Shown here: piece by piece, positions 14,837 to 22,769 of the stretch
Layout of the letters: each line of letters opens with the position of its first letter
Position numbering within the stretch: position 1 is the stretch's first letter
From: CBDTTW01 sp965363675
Lineage (GTDB): Bacteria > Bacteroidota > Rhodothermia > Rhodothermales > DASSAV01
Assembly: GCA_965363675.1 (NCBI GenBank)
Contig: CBDTTW010000021.1
Span: 1-25,651, forward strand
DNA: 25,651 nucleotides
Reading direction: 5' to 3'
Notes under the pieces: model-generated
Told to the model about the DNA's origin: nothing
Databases searched by the model: none
What the model saw: the letters and a program-made list of their open reading frames with translations, nothing else
Program-made: the position numbers and the translations under genes

Positions 14837-15646
14837 TTACAGCTCGCGCACCCAGATGTTGCGGTAGCGCACCGGGTTGCCGTGGTCCTGAAGCGAGATC
14901 GGGAGCTGCTGCGCATGCGCCTTGTAGGGCGGGCGCTGCTTCCACGCCGTCGGACCCGTCAGGATGACGTTGTTCTGCGCCACGACCCCGTTGACGAACA
15001 CGGTCACGGCGGCGGGCGTCAGCAAGCGGCCGCCGTTGTCGAAGCGGGGAGCCTTGAACACGATGTCGTACATGTTCCACTGGCCCGGGGCGCGGACGGC
15101 GTTGACGAGCGGCGGGTACTGCCCGTAGACGGCTCCGGCGTGGCCGTCGGCGTAGGTTTTGTTCTGGTACACGTCGAGCACCTGAATCTCGTAGGTGTCC
15201 ATGAGGAAGATGCCGCTGTTGCCCCGGCCCTGGCTCTCGCCGACGATCTCCGTGGGCGCCGACCACTCGACGTGCAACTGCACGTCGCCGAAGCCCTGCT
15301 TCGTGCGGATCGCGCCGGCCTTCGGGACGACCTCCATGTAGCCGTTGGAGACTTTCCATGCGGCGGGATTGCCTTTTTCATCCTCCCACCTGGAAAGATC
15401 GCGGCCGTCGAAAAGGATGACGGCGTCGGAGGGCGCCTGGCCGGCCATGCTCTGGGTGCTGGCCGTGCCCGGCTCGATGACGGGGGGCAGCGGGCGGCTC
15501 TCGTCGTGCACGCCCCACTTGTACACTTCCGGATCGCCGATGCGCTCGGTGTTGTTCATGCTTTTACAAGAGCTTAACGCAATGGCGGCAAGCAAGCCGA
15601 TGGCAAAGGTAAGTAAGGGCCTCCAGAGGGCAACGCTACGGTGCAT
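14837..15646 (-). CDS. DUF1080 / 3-keto-disaccharide hydrolase-like lipoprotein
   Basis: A 269-aa lipoprotein (lipobox LSSC, Cys27). One 3-keto-disaccharide hydrolase domain (DUF1080, PF06439, a GH16-like jelly roll) runs from about residue 70 to the end. Family marks: LFDGRDLSRWE near the start, DVQLHVEWSAP, the RGNSGIFLMDTYEIQVLD block, the QWNMYDIVFKAPRF strand, and the LQDHGNPVRYRNIWVREL ending. Proteins of this family cleave glycosidic bonds of sugars already oxidised at C3, in the periplasm or on the outer membrane. ATG 15646 has a perfect AGGAGG (15657-15652) 5 nt upstream. The gene faces the Gfo/Idh/MocA and TIM-barrel operon, whose enzyme types match the same chemistry. It follows a phosphoribosyltransferase gene by 28 nt. 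Confidence 0.9.
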   Translation of the reverse strand: MHRSVALWRPLLTFAIGLLAAIALSSCKSMNNTERIGDPEVYKWGVHDESRPLPPVIEPGTASTQSMAGQAPSDAVILFDGRDLSRWEDEKGNPAAWKVSNGYMEVVPKAGAIRTKQGFGDVQLHVEWSAPTEIVGESQGRGNSGIFLMDTYEIQVLDVYQNKTYADGHAGAVYGQYPPLVNAVRAPGQWNMYDIVFKAPRFDNGGRLLTPAAVTVFVNGVVAQNNVILTGPTAWKQRPPYKAHAQQLPISLQDHGNPVRYRNIWVREL

Positions 15647-15674
15647 AACAACCTCCTGACGCGAACGGTCGGAT

Positions 15675-16097
15675 TTACGGATGAGAGGGATCTTGCGGCG
15701 GGTTCCAGGGCCAATGTACGCACGTATTGACTTCGGGGAAAAGCACGATGTCGGCGTATCCTTTGAGCACGAGCGTAACCACCTCGCGGCCTTCGAGCCC
15801 GGCGCGCGCCGCTTCCAGCGATTTGCCCGTCACGGCCACGTCGTCCACGAGCAGCACGCGCCGGACCTCCTCCGGAAGCTGCGCCGCCGCGAGCGTCAGG
15901 GGGGCCTCGCGGAGGGGTTGGTTGTCGGCGTCGCGGTAGGAGACGCGCGCCATGTACAGCGGCGCCCCGAGCGTAAAAGCGATGAGCGCCGCCGGAACCG
16001 CGCCGCCGCTGCCGATGCCGACCACGGCATCCACTTCCGGGTACGCCGCCCCACGAATGCGGGCGGCGATAAGGTCGAAGTCGAGTGTGCGTTTCAC
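15675..16097 (-). CDS. Type I phosphoribosyltransferase
   Basis: A 140-aa cytoplasmic protein with the type I PRTase fold. The PRPP-binding 13-mer is VLLVDDVAVTGKS (residues 81-93), with the flexible-loop/hood region around RVSYRDADNQPL. It would transfer a phosphoribosyl group from PRPP to a base; similarity in size is to small Gpt-like (xanthine-guanine) enzymes, but substrate cannot be assigned. The start is GTG (16097-16095), since no ATG lies upstream in a coding-like stretch. It precedes DUF1080 on the same strand but is not obviously related in function. The 230-bp gap to the divergent Gfo gene holds a short hairpin (GGGCGGC 16201-16207 with GCCGCCC 16211-16217) and no gene. Confidence 0.82.
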   Translation of the reverse strand: MKRTLDFDLIAARIRGAAYPEVDAVVGIGSGGAVPAALIAFTLGAPLYMARVSYRDADNQPLREAPLTLAAAQLPEEVRRVLLVDDVAVTGKSLEAARAGLEGREVVTLVLKGYADIVLFPEVNTCVHWPWNPPQDPSHP

Positions 16098-16327
16098 GGG
16101 CGCGCCTTCGTCGGAAACGGGTGAACCTGCCGGAAGAAATTAGCCATTGCCGGCGCGGCGCGCCAGAGAAAACCGCCCCCGGCGCCGATTGCAACACGGC
16201 GGGCGGCAGGGCCGCCCTATGGAACCGCTTCCTTGACGCCGGCGATTTGCTAGTTGCGGTCGTTTTGTTGAACTTGAAGCTGGGAGGTTTTCTGAAGCAG
16301 CCTGCAAACCGCTAAACTCAAAGCGAC

Positions 16328-17659
16328 ATGAATTCCACTCAGGAACGGCTCGGGCGGCGTGATTTTCTCAAGACGGTCGGGGCGGCGGGGGCGGGCCTGG
16401 CGTTGCAGCCGCTCGTGCTGCCGGGCAGCCTGGCGTATGCCGGCGGCGCCGACACGCTGCGCGTCGGGCTGGTCGGGTGCGGCGGCCGGGGATCCGGCGC
16501 GGCCAACGACTGCGTGCAGTCCTCGCCGGGCGTCGAGATATACGCGCTGGGCGATCTGTACCCGGACCGCCTGGCCGCCGCCCGCGCCAACCTGGCCGCC
16601 GAGATCGGCGACCGGCTGAACGCCCCGGAGGAGCGCTGCTTTTACGGATTCGACGCTTACCGTCACGTCATGAATGCAGGCGTCCACGCAGTGATCCTCG
16701 CCACGCCGCCGGGCTTCCGGCCCGCGCACCTGGAGGCGGCCGTGGAAGCCGGGTTGCATGTATTCACGGAGAAGCCGGTGGCCGTGGACGCCGCGGGCGT
16801 GCGCCGCGCCCTGGCGGCCGGAGAGGCGGCGCGGCGCAAAAACCTGAGCGTCGTAGCGGGCACGCAGTACCGGCGCCAGCCGAGCTTCGTCGAGGCGGTG
16901 CGCCGCATCCACGACGGCATGATCGGCGAGGTCGTGGGGGCGCAGGCCTACTACCTGACGGGGCCGATCTGGCTGCGCGACCGCAAGCCCGGCATGTCGG
17001 ACATGGAGTGGCAAACGCGCAACTGGTACTACTTTACGTGGCTCTCGGGCGACCACATCGTGGAGCAGTTCGTGCACAACCTCGACACGCTCAACTGGGC
17101 GCTGGGGGCCAATCCGGTTTCGGCGCTCGGCATGGGCGCGCGCTTCGTCCGCACCGACCCCTCGTTCGGGCATATCTATGACCAGTTCAGCGTAGAGTAC
17201 GCCTATCCGAATGAGGTGCGCGTCGAGGCCAAGTGCCGGCAGATGGAGGGCGTCGCGCGGCGCGTCACGAACCGCATCATCGGTACGCAGGGCATCGCCG
17301 ACATCCACACCGACCGCTCGGTGCTGCGCAGCCACCGGGGCGCCGTCTTGTACGAGCACCCGGAGCGGGGCAATAACCCCTACGTGCAGGAGCACGCCGA
17401 CTGGGTGGCGAGCATCCGGGCGGGGGCGCCGCTCAACGAGGTCGAGTCGGTGGCGCACAGCACGCTCGTCGGCATCCTCGGGCGCGAGTCGGCCTACACC
17501 GGCCAGGAACTGCGCTGGGACGACGTGCTGGCGTCGGCGCAGGACCTCACGCCCGGGCCGATGGTCTTCGGGCCGCTGCCCATGCCGGAGCCGCCCATTC
17601 CCGGCGTCACGACGCTTGACCGCAGCCGCCCGGCCGGCGCGCGCGCGCTTTCCAGCTAA
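16328..17659 (+). CDS. Tat-exported Gfo/Idh/MocA family oxidoreductase
   Basis: A 443-aa dehydrogenase with a twin-arginine signal (GRRDFLKTVGAAGAGLA, Arg10-Arg11). An N-terminal Rossmann domain carries GLVGCGGRGSGAA (about 48-59) and the family motif EKPV (Glu148-Val151). The C-terminal alpha/beta domain contains GDHIVEQFVHNLDTLNW, the form common in Bacteroidota and Planctomycetota members. These enzymes oxidise or reduce sugar hydroxyls with NAD(P), which is often tightly bound; Tat export of the folded holo-protein to the periplasm fits that. The TIM-barrel gene follows after 17 nt in the same operon, and DUF1080 lies on the facing strand. Oxidation of a glycoside at C3 is the likely role, by context. 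Confidence 0.92.
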   Translation: MNSTQERLGRRDFLKTVGAAGAGLALQPLVLPGSLAYAGGADTLRVGLVGCGGRGSGAANDCVQSSPGVEIYALGDLYPDRLAAARANLAAEIGDRLNAPEERCFYGFDAYRHVMNAGVHAVILATPPGFRPAHLEAAVEAGLHVFTEKPVAVDAAGVRRALAAGEAARRKNLSVVAGTQYRRQPSFVEAVRRIHDGMIGEVVGAQAYYLTGPIWLRDRKPGMSDMEWQTRNWYYFTWLSGDHIVEQFVHNLDTLNWALGANPVSALGMGARFVRTDPSFGHIYDQFSVEYAYPNEVRVEAKCRQMEGVARRVTNRIIGTQGIADIHTDRSVLRSHRGAVLYEHPERGNNPYVQEHADWVASIRAGAPLNEVESVAHSTLVGILGRESAYTGQELRWDDVLASAQDLTPGPMVFGPLPMPEPPIPGVTTLDRSRPAGARALSS

Positions 17660-17676
17660 CCTTTGCCGAGGTCTTT

Positions 17677-18573
17677 ATGAACCGTCGTGTTTTTCTGGGG
17701 TGCTGTGGGGGCGCGCTGGCCGGTCTGGCGGCGGCTCCGTTTGCCGGGGCGGCCCCTGCGCCCCGCCTTGCGCTGCGCAAGGCGCTCAAGCTGAGCATGG
17801 TGGAGGTCGAGGGGACGCTGCTCGACCGGTTCCGGCTGGCGAAGGCGGTCGGCTTCGAGGGCATCGAGCTGGAGTCCCCGAACGAGCTGCCGATGGCCGA
17901 GGTGCTCGCCGCCCGCGATGCGACCGGGCTTCCGATCCACGGCGTCGTGGACTCGCTGCACTGGAAGAAAACCCTGGGCGACCCGGATGCCGCCGTGCGC
18001 GCCGAAGGGCTGGAAGCGCTCAGGCAGGCGCTCTCGGACGCCCGGCAGTACGGCGCGACGACTGTGCTGTTGGTGCCGGCGGTGGTGAACAAGCAGATCG
18101 GCTACGCCGAAGCCTACGCGCGCTCGTCGGAAGCCATCCGGACGGCGCTGCCCTACGCCGAGTCGAAGGGGGTCAGGATTGCGCTCGAAAACGTCTGGAA
18201 CAGCTTTTTGCTGAGCCCGCTGGAGTTCGCCGGCTACATCGACCAGTTCCGCAACCCGTGGATCGGGGCATACTTCGATGTCGGCAACATCATCAACTAC
18301 GGCTGGCCCGAGCAGTGGATTCACGCCCTCGGCGCGCGCATCCTGAAGGTGGACATCAAGGGCTACAGCCGCCGCCTCCGCGACGCCGAAGGCCCGTGGG
18401 CCGGCTTCAAGACGCCTATCGGGGAGGACGACAACGACTGGCCCGCCGTGCGCGCCGCGCTCGCCGCCGTAGGGTACTCCGGCTGGGTCACGGCCGAAGT
18501 ACCCGGCGGCGGCGAAGCGGCCCTCCGCGAGATTGCCGAGCGTATGGACCGGCACGTGCTGGCCGCGGGCTGA
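17677..18573 (+). CDS. Tat-type sugar phosphate isomerase/epimerase-like TIM-barrel protein
   Basis: A 298-aa protein of the xylose isomerase-like TIM-barrel (AP endonuclease 2) superfamily with a short twin-arginine signal, MNRRVFLGCCGGALAGLAAA. Likely metal ligands are Glu171 (ALENVWNS), Asp201 (YFDVGNI) and Glu274 (TAEVPGG); the ligand usually contributed by His is not obvious and may be Asp226 in KVDIKGY. Despite the family name, relatives in 3-keto-glycoside pathways act as lyases, hydratases or epimerases on keto sugars. It is the second gene of the operon with Gfo/Idh/MocA, with a GAGG ribosome-binding site before ATG 17677. It ends 8 nt before the convergent S46 peptidase stop codon. 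Confidence 0.9.
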   Translation: MNRRVFLGCCGGALAGLAAAPFAGAAPAPRLALRKALKLSMVEVEGTLLDRFRLAKAVGFEGIELESPNELPMAEVLAARDATGLPIHGVVDSLHWKKTLGDPDAAVRAEGLEALRQALSDARQYGATTVLLVPAVVNKQIGYAEAYARSSEAIRTALPYAESKGVRIALENVWNSFLLSPLEFAGYIDQFRNPWIGAYFDVGNIINYGWPEQWIHALGARILKVDIKGYSRRLRDAEGPWAGFKTPIGEDDNDWPAVRAALAAVGYSGWVTAEVPGGGEAALREIAERMDRHVLAAG

Positions 18574-18581
18574 ACCGGCGC

Positions 18582-20771
18582 CTACCGGCTGCGGTCGGCC
18601 TCTTGCTCCGTAGCGACGAGGCGGCCGGTGTTCATCTCCCGCACGAGGCGGTCGGCGTCGTACACGTCGTCCAGCGTTTCGCGCATGGCGCGCACGTCCA
18701 CGCCCATGTTGCGGCCGCGCGCCGGCAGGTACATGTAATCGCGCGAGAGGCCCTCGACGTTGCGGTCGAAGTTGATCCCGACGAACTCCAGGCGCTGGTT
18801 GACGATAGGCGAGCCGGAGTTGCCCCCGATGGTGTCGGAGGTGGTGATGAAGTTGAGCGGCGTCGCGCGGTCGAAGGCGGCGGGCAGCGAGAGCCAGCGC
18901 GGGGGCAGGTCCCACGCCGTGCCTTTGCCGAAGCTGTAATAGCGGTCGAGGAGGCCGTAGAAGGTGGTGTAGACGGGGGCGCGGGTGCCGTTGTAGTCGT
19001 AGCCCTGCACCCGGCCGTCGGCGATGCGAAGCGAGAAGGTAGCGTCCGGCGGCACGCTCGTGCCGTAGACCTCGAAGCGGGCGCGCCCGAGCTGGGCGGC
19101 AAGATCCTGCTCGCGGGACTGGAGGCGGCTGCTCTGGGCCGTGTACTCGTTGTAGACCGGCAGGACGGCCGCGGCGAAGGCGGCGGCCGGGTCGCCGGCG
19201 GGCGTCGCGCCGGCGGCCAGCACACGCGCCACGCCTGCCGAGTCGCGGTAGGCGGCGCTGCCGAGGATAGCGTCGGCCGCCTCCGAGGGCGTGCGGCCCC
19301 CGAGAGCGCTGCGAACCATCGGATGGTCGGCGCCGTAGGCCGCCGCGATGTCGGCGAGGCGGGCTTCCAGAAGCGTACGTTCGAGGGCGGCCGGGAAGTT
19401 GCGGAGGCCGAGGACCGTTTTCGTCAGTTCCTCCAGGCGGGCCGCCGGCGCCCCGGCGGCGCGGCTGTCGAGGAGTTGCTGCGCCAGAAGCGCCCGCACC
19501 AGGGTCGAGGCCGTGGTGTTGGACGACGTGAGGCCGGTGAAAGCGCGCACCGGCACGGCGAGCGCGCGCTTCTCCTGCTGGAGCGCGGCCAACTCATCGA
19601 ACAGGCGCGTCGGGGCGGCGTCGCCCCGCGCGGCGAGGCGCTCTACGAACTGCCGCTCGGCGTCCTGCTTGCGCACGATGAAGCCGGGGTCCGAGAGGGC
19701 ATCCTGACGGCCTCCGAAAGCCTTGAGCTGGTTGCCGAGGGAGAAAAGCGTGTTGCGCAGGTCGAAGGCCGCGGCTTCCTCGGGATGCTCCTTCATAAAG
19801 CGCTCGAGGCGCTCGATGCGGTCGTGCAGGTAGGCGATGGTGGCTCCGTTGAGCACGTCGCGGCGGTATTCGAGCTGCGCGACGGTTTCGAGGCGCGTCG
19901 TGGAGCCGGGGTTGCCCACGACGAACACGGCGTCGCCTTCGGAGACGCCCGCGCGCGAGGGCGTGAAGAAGTGCGGCGTCTGGATGGGCTTGCCGTCGGC
20001 GCCGTAGGCGCGGTAGAAGGCGAAATCCAGATCGTAGCGGGGGAAGGTGAAGTTGTCGTAGTCGCCGCCGAAGAAGCCGAGCTGATCTTCCGGGGCAAAG
20101 ACGAGCCGGAGGTCGGTATAGCGGCAGAATGTGTAGGCGGCATAGCGCCCGCCGTTGTACAGCGAGACGATCTGCACGACGAAGCTGTCGGGGGAGGCCT
20201 GAAGCGGCCGGAGCAGGTCGGCTTGCAGGCCGCGCACGGCGGCGGCGCGGGCGGCGGCGCGCGCCTCGGGCGTGGCCGCGGCGTCCACGGCCTGCTGGAT
20301 GCGGGCCGTCACGTCCTCGATCTTGACGAGCTGATCGGCGTAGTAGCCGGGAATCTTGCGCTCGGCCTCCAGCGACGAAGCGTAAAACCCGTTCGAGAGC
20401 AAGTCTTCGCCTTGGCGGGCCACCGCGCTGATGCTGCCGCGCGCGCAGTGGTGGTTCGTCGCCACGAGGCCGTCGCGGGAGATGAACGAGGCCGTGCAGC
20501 CGGGCACCCGCAGCGTAGCGAGGCGCGCGCGCTCGAACCAGGCCTCGTTGGCGTCGAAGCCGTAGGTATCCGAGAAGAAGGCGGCCGGCGGATCGTCGAA
20601 CGTCCACATCTTGCCGTAGTCGAAGCGGCCCGCCTTCAGGCTGTCGCCGAGGAACGAGCGGCGAGCGATTTCCTCGGGGGCGTCCTGCGCCGACGCAAGG
20701 ACGGGGAAAAGGACGCCGAGAATACACAAAACGGAAAAAACACGACTCGAAAAGCAGCTCCGCGAAGCCAT
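18582..20771 (-). CDS. dpp11: S46 dipeptidyl-peptidase, DPP11-type
   Basis: A 729-aa S46 peptidase, the normal family length, with a signal peptide (cleavage after ASA-Q, near residue 28). The chymotrypsin-like triad is readable: His108 in TNHHC, the GGDYDNFTFP block (Asp237/Asp239), and Ser652 in GGNSGSP. A long helical insert (about 290-570) caps the site and blocks all but N-terminal dipeptides. Eighteen residues after the catalytic Ser is Arg670 (NFDRNVEG). In Porphyromonas DPP11 an Arg at this position selects Asp/Glu at P1, while DPP7 has Gly. This enzyme is therefore predicted to release Xaa-Asp/Glu dipeptides in the periplasm. ATG 20771 has a GGTGG-type ribosome-binding site and a promoter just upstream. 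Confidence 0.93.
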   Translation of the reverse strand: MASRSCFSSRVFSVLCILGVLFPVLASAQDAPEEIARRSFLGDSLKAGRFDYGKMWTFDDPPAAFFSDTYGFDANEAWFERARLATLRVPGCTASFISRDGLVATNHHCARGSISAVARQGEDLLSNGFYASSLEAERKIPGYYADQLVKIEDVTARIQQAVDAAATPEARAAARAAAVRGLQADLLRPLQASPDSFVVQIVSLYNGGRYAAYTFCRYTDLRLVFAPEDQLGFFGGDYDNFTFPRYDLDFAFYRAYGADGKPIQTPHFFTPSRAGVSEGDAVFVVGNPGSTTRLETVAQLEYRRDVLNGATIAYLHDRIERLERFMKEHPEEAAAFDLRNTLFSLGNQLKAFGGRQDALSDPGFIVRKQDAERQFVERLAARGDAAPTRLFDELAALQQEKRALAVPVRAFTGLTSSNTTASTLVRALLAQQLLDSRAAGAPAARLEELTKTVLGLRNFPAALERTLLEARLADIAAAYGADHPMVRSALGGRTPSEAADAILGSAAYRDSAGVARVLAAGATPAGDPAAAFAAAVLPVYNEYTAQSSRLQSREQDLAAQLGRARFEVYGTSVPPDATFSLRIADGRVQGYDYNGTRAPVYTTFYGLLDRYYSFGKGTAWDLPPRWLSLPAAFDRATPLNFITTSDTIGGNSGSPIVNQRLEFVGINFDRNVEGLSRDYMYLPARGRNMGVDVRAMRETLDDVYDADRLVREMNTGRLVATEQEADRSR

Positions 20772-20784
20772 AACGCCACCTGTT

Positions 20785-20813
20785 CGTATACATTACACGA
20801 TTGCTCCGACCAA
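20785..20813 (-). promoter_or_regulatory. Putative promoter of the S46 peptidase gene
   Basis: On the minus strand TTGGTC (20813-20808), a 17-nt spacer, then TATACG (20790-20785). It would give a very short leader (about 6-10 nt) before ATG 20771, overlapping or abutting the ribosome-binding site. It sits in the 95-bp divergent gap shared with the copper-binding lipoprotein gene. Consensus match by eye only. Confidence 0.35.
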
Positions 20814-20866
20814 GATAAGCATCAGCGGACGCCCGGCGGCTCGCTGAACGACGATCCACACCAGCT

Positions 20867-21247
20867 ATGAGGAACACCCTTTCGAGCGTAGCGGCGGGCG
20901 CTCTGCTGTGCGCTTTGCTGATACTCGCGGCCTGCGGCGAGCAGCCTGCTACGGTCAAGACGTATGCGGTGCGCGGCGTATTCATCGGGCCGCAGTACGA
21001 AGGCGCGGCCATGCTCGTCGAGCACGAGCGCATCCCCGGCTACATGGAGGCCATGCGGATGCCCTTCAAGGTGGAAGCGAGCGAGGCGTTGACGGGGTAT
21101 AACGCCGGCGACAAGATCGCCTTTACGTACACGGTCACCGAGGAGGGGGGCGTCGCCTCGGGCATCCGGCGGCTGCCGGACAGCACCCGCCTGGAGCTGG
21201 CTACGACCATGAAAACGAGCAGCGCAGATTCGGCGGCGGCGCTTTGA
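20867..21247 (+). CDS. CusF-like copper-binding lipoprotein
   Basis: A 126-aa lipoprotein (lipobox LAAC, Cys24) with a small beta-barrel domain like the CusF-type copper-binding family. The key block is HERIPGYMEAMRMPFKV. Its His, the paired methionines in M-x-M and the aromatic residue between them recall the His/Met/Met/Trp copper(I) site of CusF, with Tyr in place of Trp. It would bind or hand on copper in the periplasm, or act as a redox-sensor domain. No copper efflux pump or SCO gene is adjacent in the window. A Thr/Ser/Ala-rich tail follows the domain. Confidence 0.72.
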   Translation: MRNTLSSVAAGALLCALLILAACGEQPATVKTYAVRGVFIGPQYEGAAMLVEHERIPGYMEAMRMPFKVEASEALTGYNAGDKIAFTYTVTEEGGVASGIRRLPDSTRLELATTMKTSSADSAAAL

Positions 21248-21409
21248 AGGAGGCGGCGTGTGCGATTATCTGCGCGCAGAGGTTTAAGGCAGGCGCGCAG
21301 GCGGCGATAGTAAGAGGGTAAGCCGAGACTCGGCGCCGTATTTGCCTGTATCGGTGTGAGCGCTTCCGTTGAAAGGCGCTCGCCCAACGATCCGCCGGTG
21401 AACCGCATG

Positions 21410-21598
21410 CATTACTTGCTGCCCCCCGACTATCTGCGTCCCGACTGCCTTGCGCAGGACATGGAAGCCCGCCGCGACGCCCTCGCCAGCGAGGATCAGC
21501 GCGACGATGCCCGCCGCATCATGCCCGCCTTCCGGTACGCCCGCGTGCTGTTCTCCTCGGTGCAGATGCGCGCCGACGCCTTCCTGCGCCAGAACTAA
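21410..21598 (+). CDS. Small hypothetical protein
   Basis: A 62-aa ORF, MHYLLPPDYLRPDCLAQDME onward, which I do not recognise. It lies in an otherwise empty 517-bp stretch (21248-21764). Codon choice is strongly G/C at third positions (GCC, CGC, GAC), as in its neighbours, which supports coding. It is rich in Arg, Asp and Ala and predicted mostly helical; no signal peptide or transmembrane segment. A GTG at 21356 in the same frame could give an 80-aa form. No clear ribosome-binding site. Confidence 0.42.
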   Translation, partial: HYLLPPDYLRPDCLAQDMEARRDALASEDQRDDARRIMPAFRYARVLFSSVQMRADAFLRQN

Positions 21599-21764
21599 CG
21601 CGCGTCTGGCCGCGCCGCCGCATGCCGCGCATCCGGTTCTGTCGCCGCGCGCCCTTCTCCCTGCCTCCGGGAGTGCAACGAATCGCGTCTGTAGGCGTTT
21701 GCCATGGACGCCGCGCGCCGCAACGGCGCTGTCCCATTCGCAATACCGTCAGGGAGGAGCAGCC

Positions 21765-22769
21765 ATGTCCAGCAACTTCAACCGCCGTGATTTTATCGCC
21801 GCCGGCCTGGCCGGTTTGGGCGCCGCCGTCGTTCCGGCCTCCGCCGATGCCGCGCCGGCGAGCGCGCCGGGCGTGCTGCCCGTGCGGCCGCTGGGGCGCA
21901 CCGGTCTCATGCCGACGGTGCTGGGCTTCGGCTCGGGCTCCCGCTTCTTGCGCATCGAGGACCTGGGCGAGTCGGAGCGCGTGCTGCACCGCGCCGTCGA
22001 GCTGGGCGTGCGCTACTTCGACACCGCCTACAACTATACCGTCCGAGGCCAGGAGCGCGAGAGCATCAAGCGGCTGGGGCGGTTTCTGATTCCGGCGCAT
22101 CGCAAGCAAATCATCCTGGCGTGCAAAGTCGAGCCGCGCGACGCCGAAACGGCCAAGAGGCAAATCGACGCGTGCTTCTCGGACCTCGGGACGGACCACA
22201 TCGACATTCTGCATTTCCACGCCGTAGGCGGCATGGACGACATCGAGGGCATCACGGCGAAGGGCGGCGCGCTGGAAGCGTACCGGAGCTTGAAGGAGCA
22301 GGGCGCTATCGGGGCCATCGGGGTGACGGGCCATGCCGGCAGCAAAGTCATCCTGGAGGCGATGAAGCGCATCGAACCGGACTGCGTGATGTGCCCGCAG
22401 AATCCCGGCCACAGCATGCCCAACCGCAGCGGCGGCGAGTTTACGGACGACGTGATTCCCTACGGGCTGGAGCACGGCATCGGGCTGCTTGCGATGAAGA
22501 CGACGGGTCAGGATGCGCTCATCGGGAAGACGGAGGCCCCGGTCGAGCAGCTCATCCGGTACGCGATGTCGCTGCCGGTGGCTTCGGCCATCGTGGGCAT
22601 CTCCAGCATGGCCGTGCTGGAGTCGTGCGCCGAGATTGCGCGCACGCTCACGCCGATGACCGCCGACGAGATGAAGCAGTTGCGCAGCCGTTTCATGGCC
22701 GCCGCGCCGCCCGCCGCCACGCTGCCCTACCTCACGCCGGGTTACCGCGACGGCCTGCCGACCGCCTGA
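21765..22769 (+). CDS. Tat-exported aldo/keto reductase
   Basis: A 334-aa aldo/keto reductase with a twin-arginine signal (NFNRRDFIAAGLAGLGAAVV, Arg7-Arg8; cleavage near residue 30). The (beta/alpha)8 barrel carries the AKR catalytic set: Asp86 and Tyr91 in FDTAYNY, Lys121 in ACKVEP and His150 in ILHFHAV. The C-terminal cofactor segment is around VASAIVGISSM. It reduces aldehydes or keto sugars with NAD(P)H, here after folding in the cytoplasm and export. ATG 21765 has a strong GGAGG (21753-21757) 7 nt upstream. It may act on keto sugars made by the Tat-exported Gfo/Idh/MocA enzyme 4 kb away, but nothing in the sequence proves it. Confidence 0.92.
   Translation: MSSNFNRRDFIAAGLAGLGAAVVPASADAAPASAPGVLPVRPLGRTGLMPTVLGFGSGSRFLRIEDLGESERVLHRAVELGVRYFDTAYNYTVRGQERESIKRLGRFLIPAHRKQIILACKVEPRDAETAKRQIDACFSDLGTDHIDILHFHAVGGMDDIEGITAKGGALEAYRSLKEQGAIGAIGVTGHAGSKVILEAMKRIEPDCVMCPQNPGHSMPNRSGGEFTDDVIPYGLEHGIGLLAMKTTGQDALIGKTEAPVEQLIRYAMSLPVASAIVGISSMAVLESCAEIARTLTPMTADEMKQLRSRFMAAAPPAATLPYLTPGYRDGLPTA

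Noticed and set aside
12582..15359. A 925-codon minus-strand open frame opposite SDR and GH88
   Set aside because: It is antisense to two genes with complete family motifs and its composition is typical of high-GC shadow frames.
17211..20870. A very long plus-strand open frame (over 1,200 codons) across the TIM-barrel and S46 genes
   Set aside because: It is a high-GC shadow: out of frame with the Gfo and TIM-barrel genes and antisense to the S46 peptidase, with biased Arg/Gly/Ala composition and no recognisable domain.
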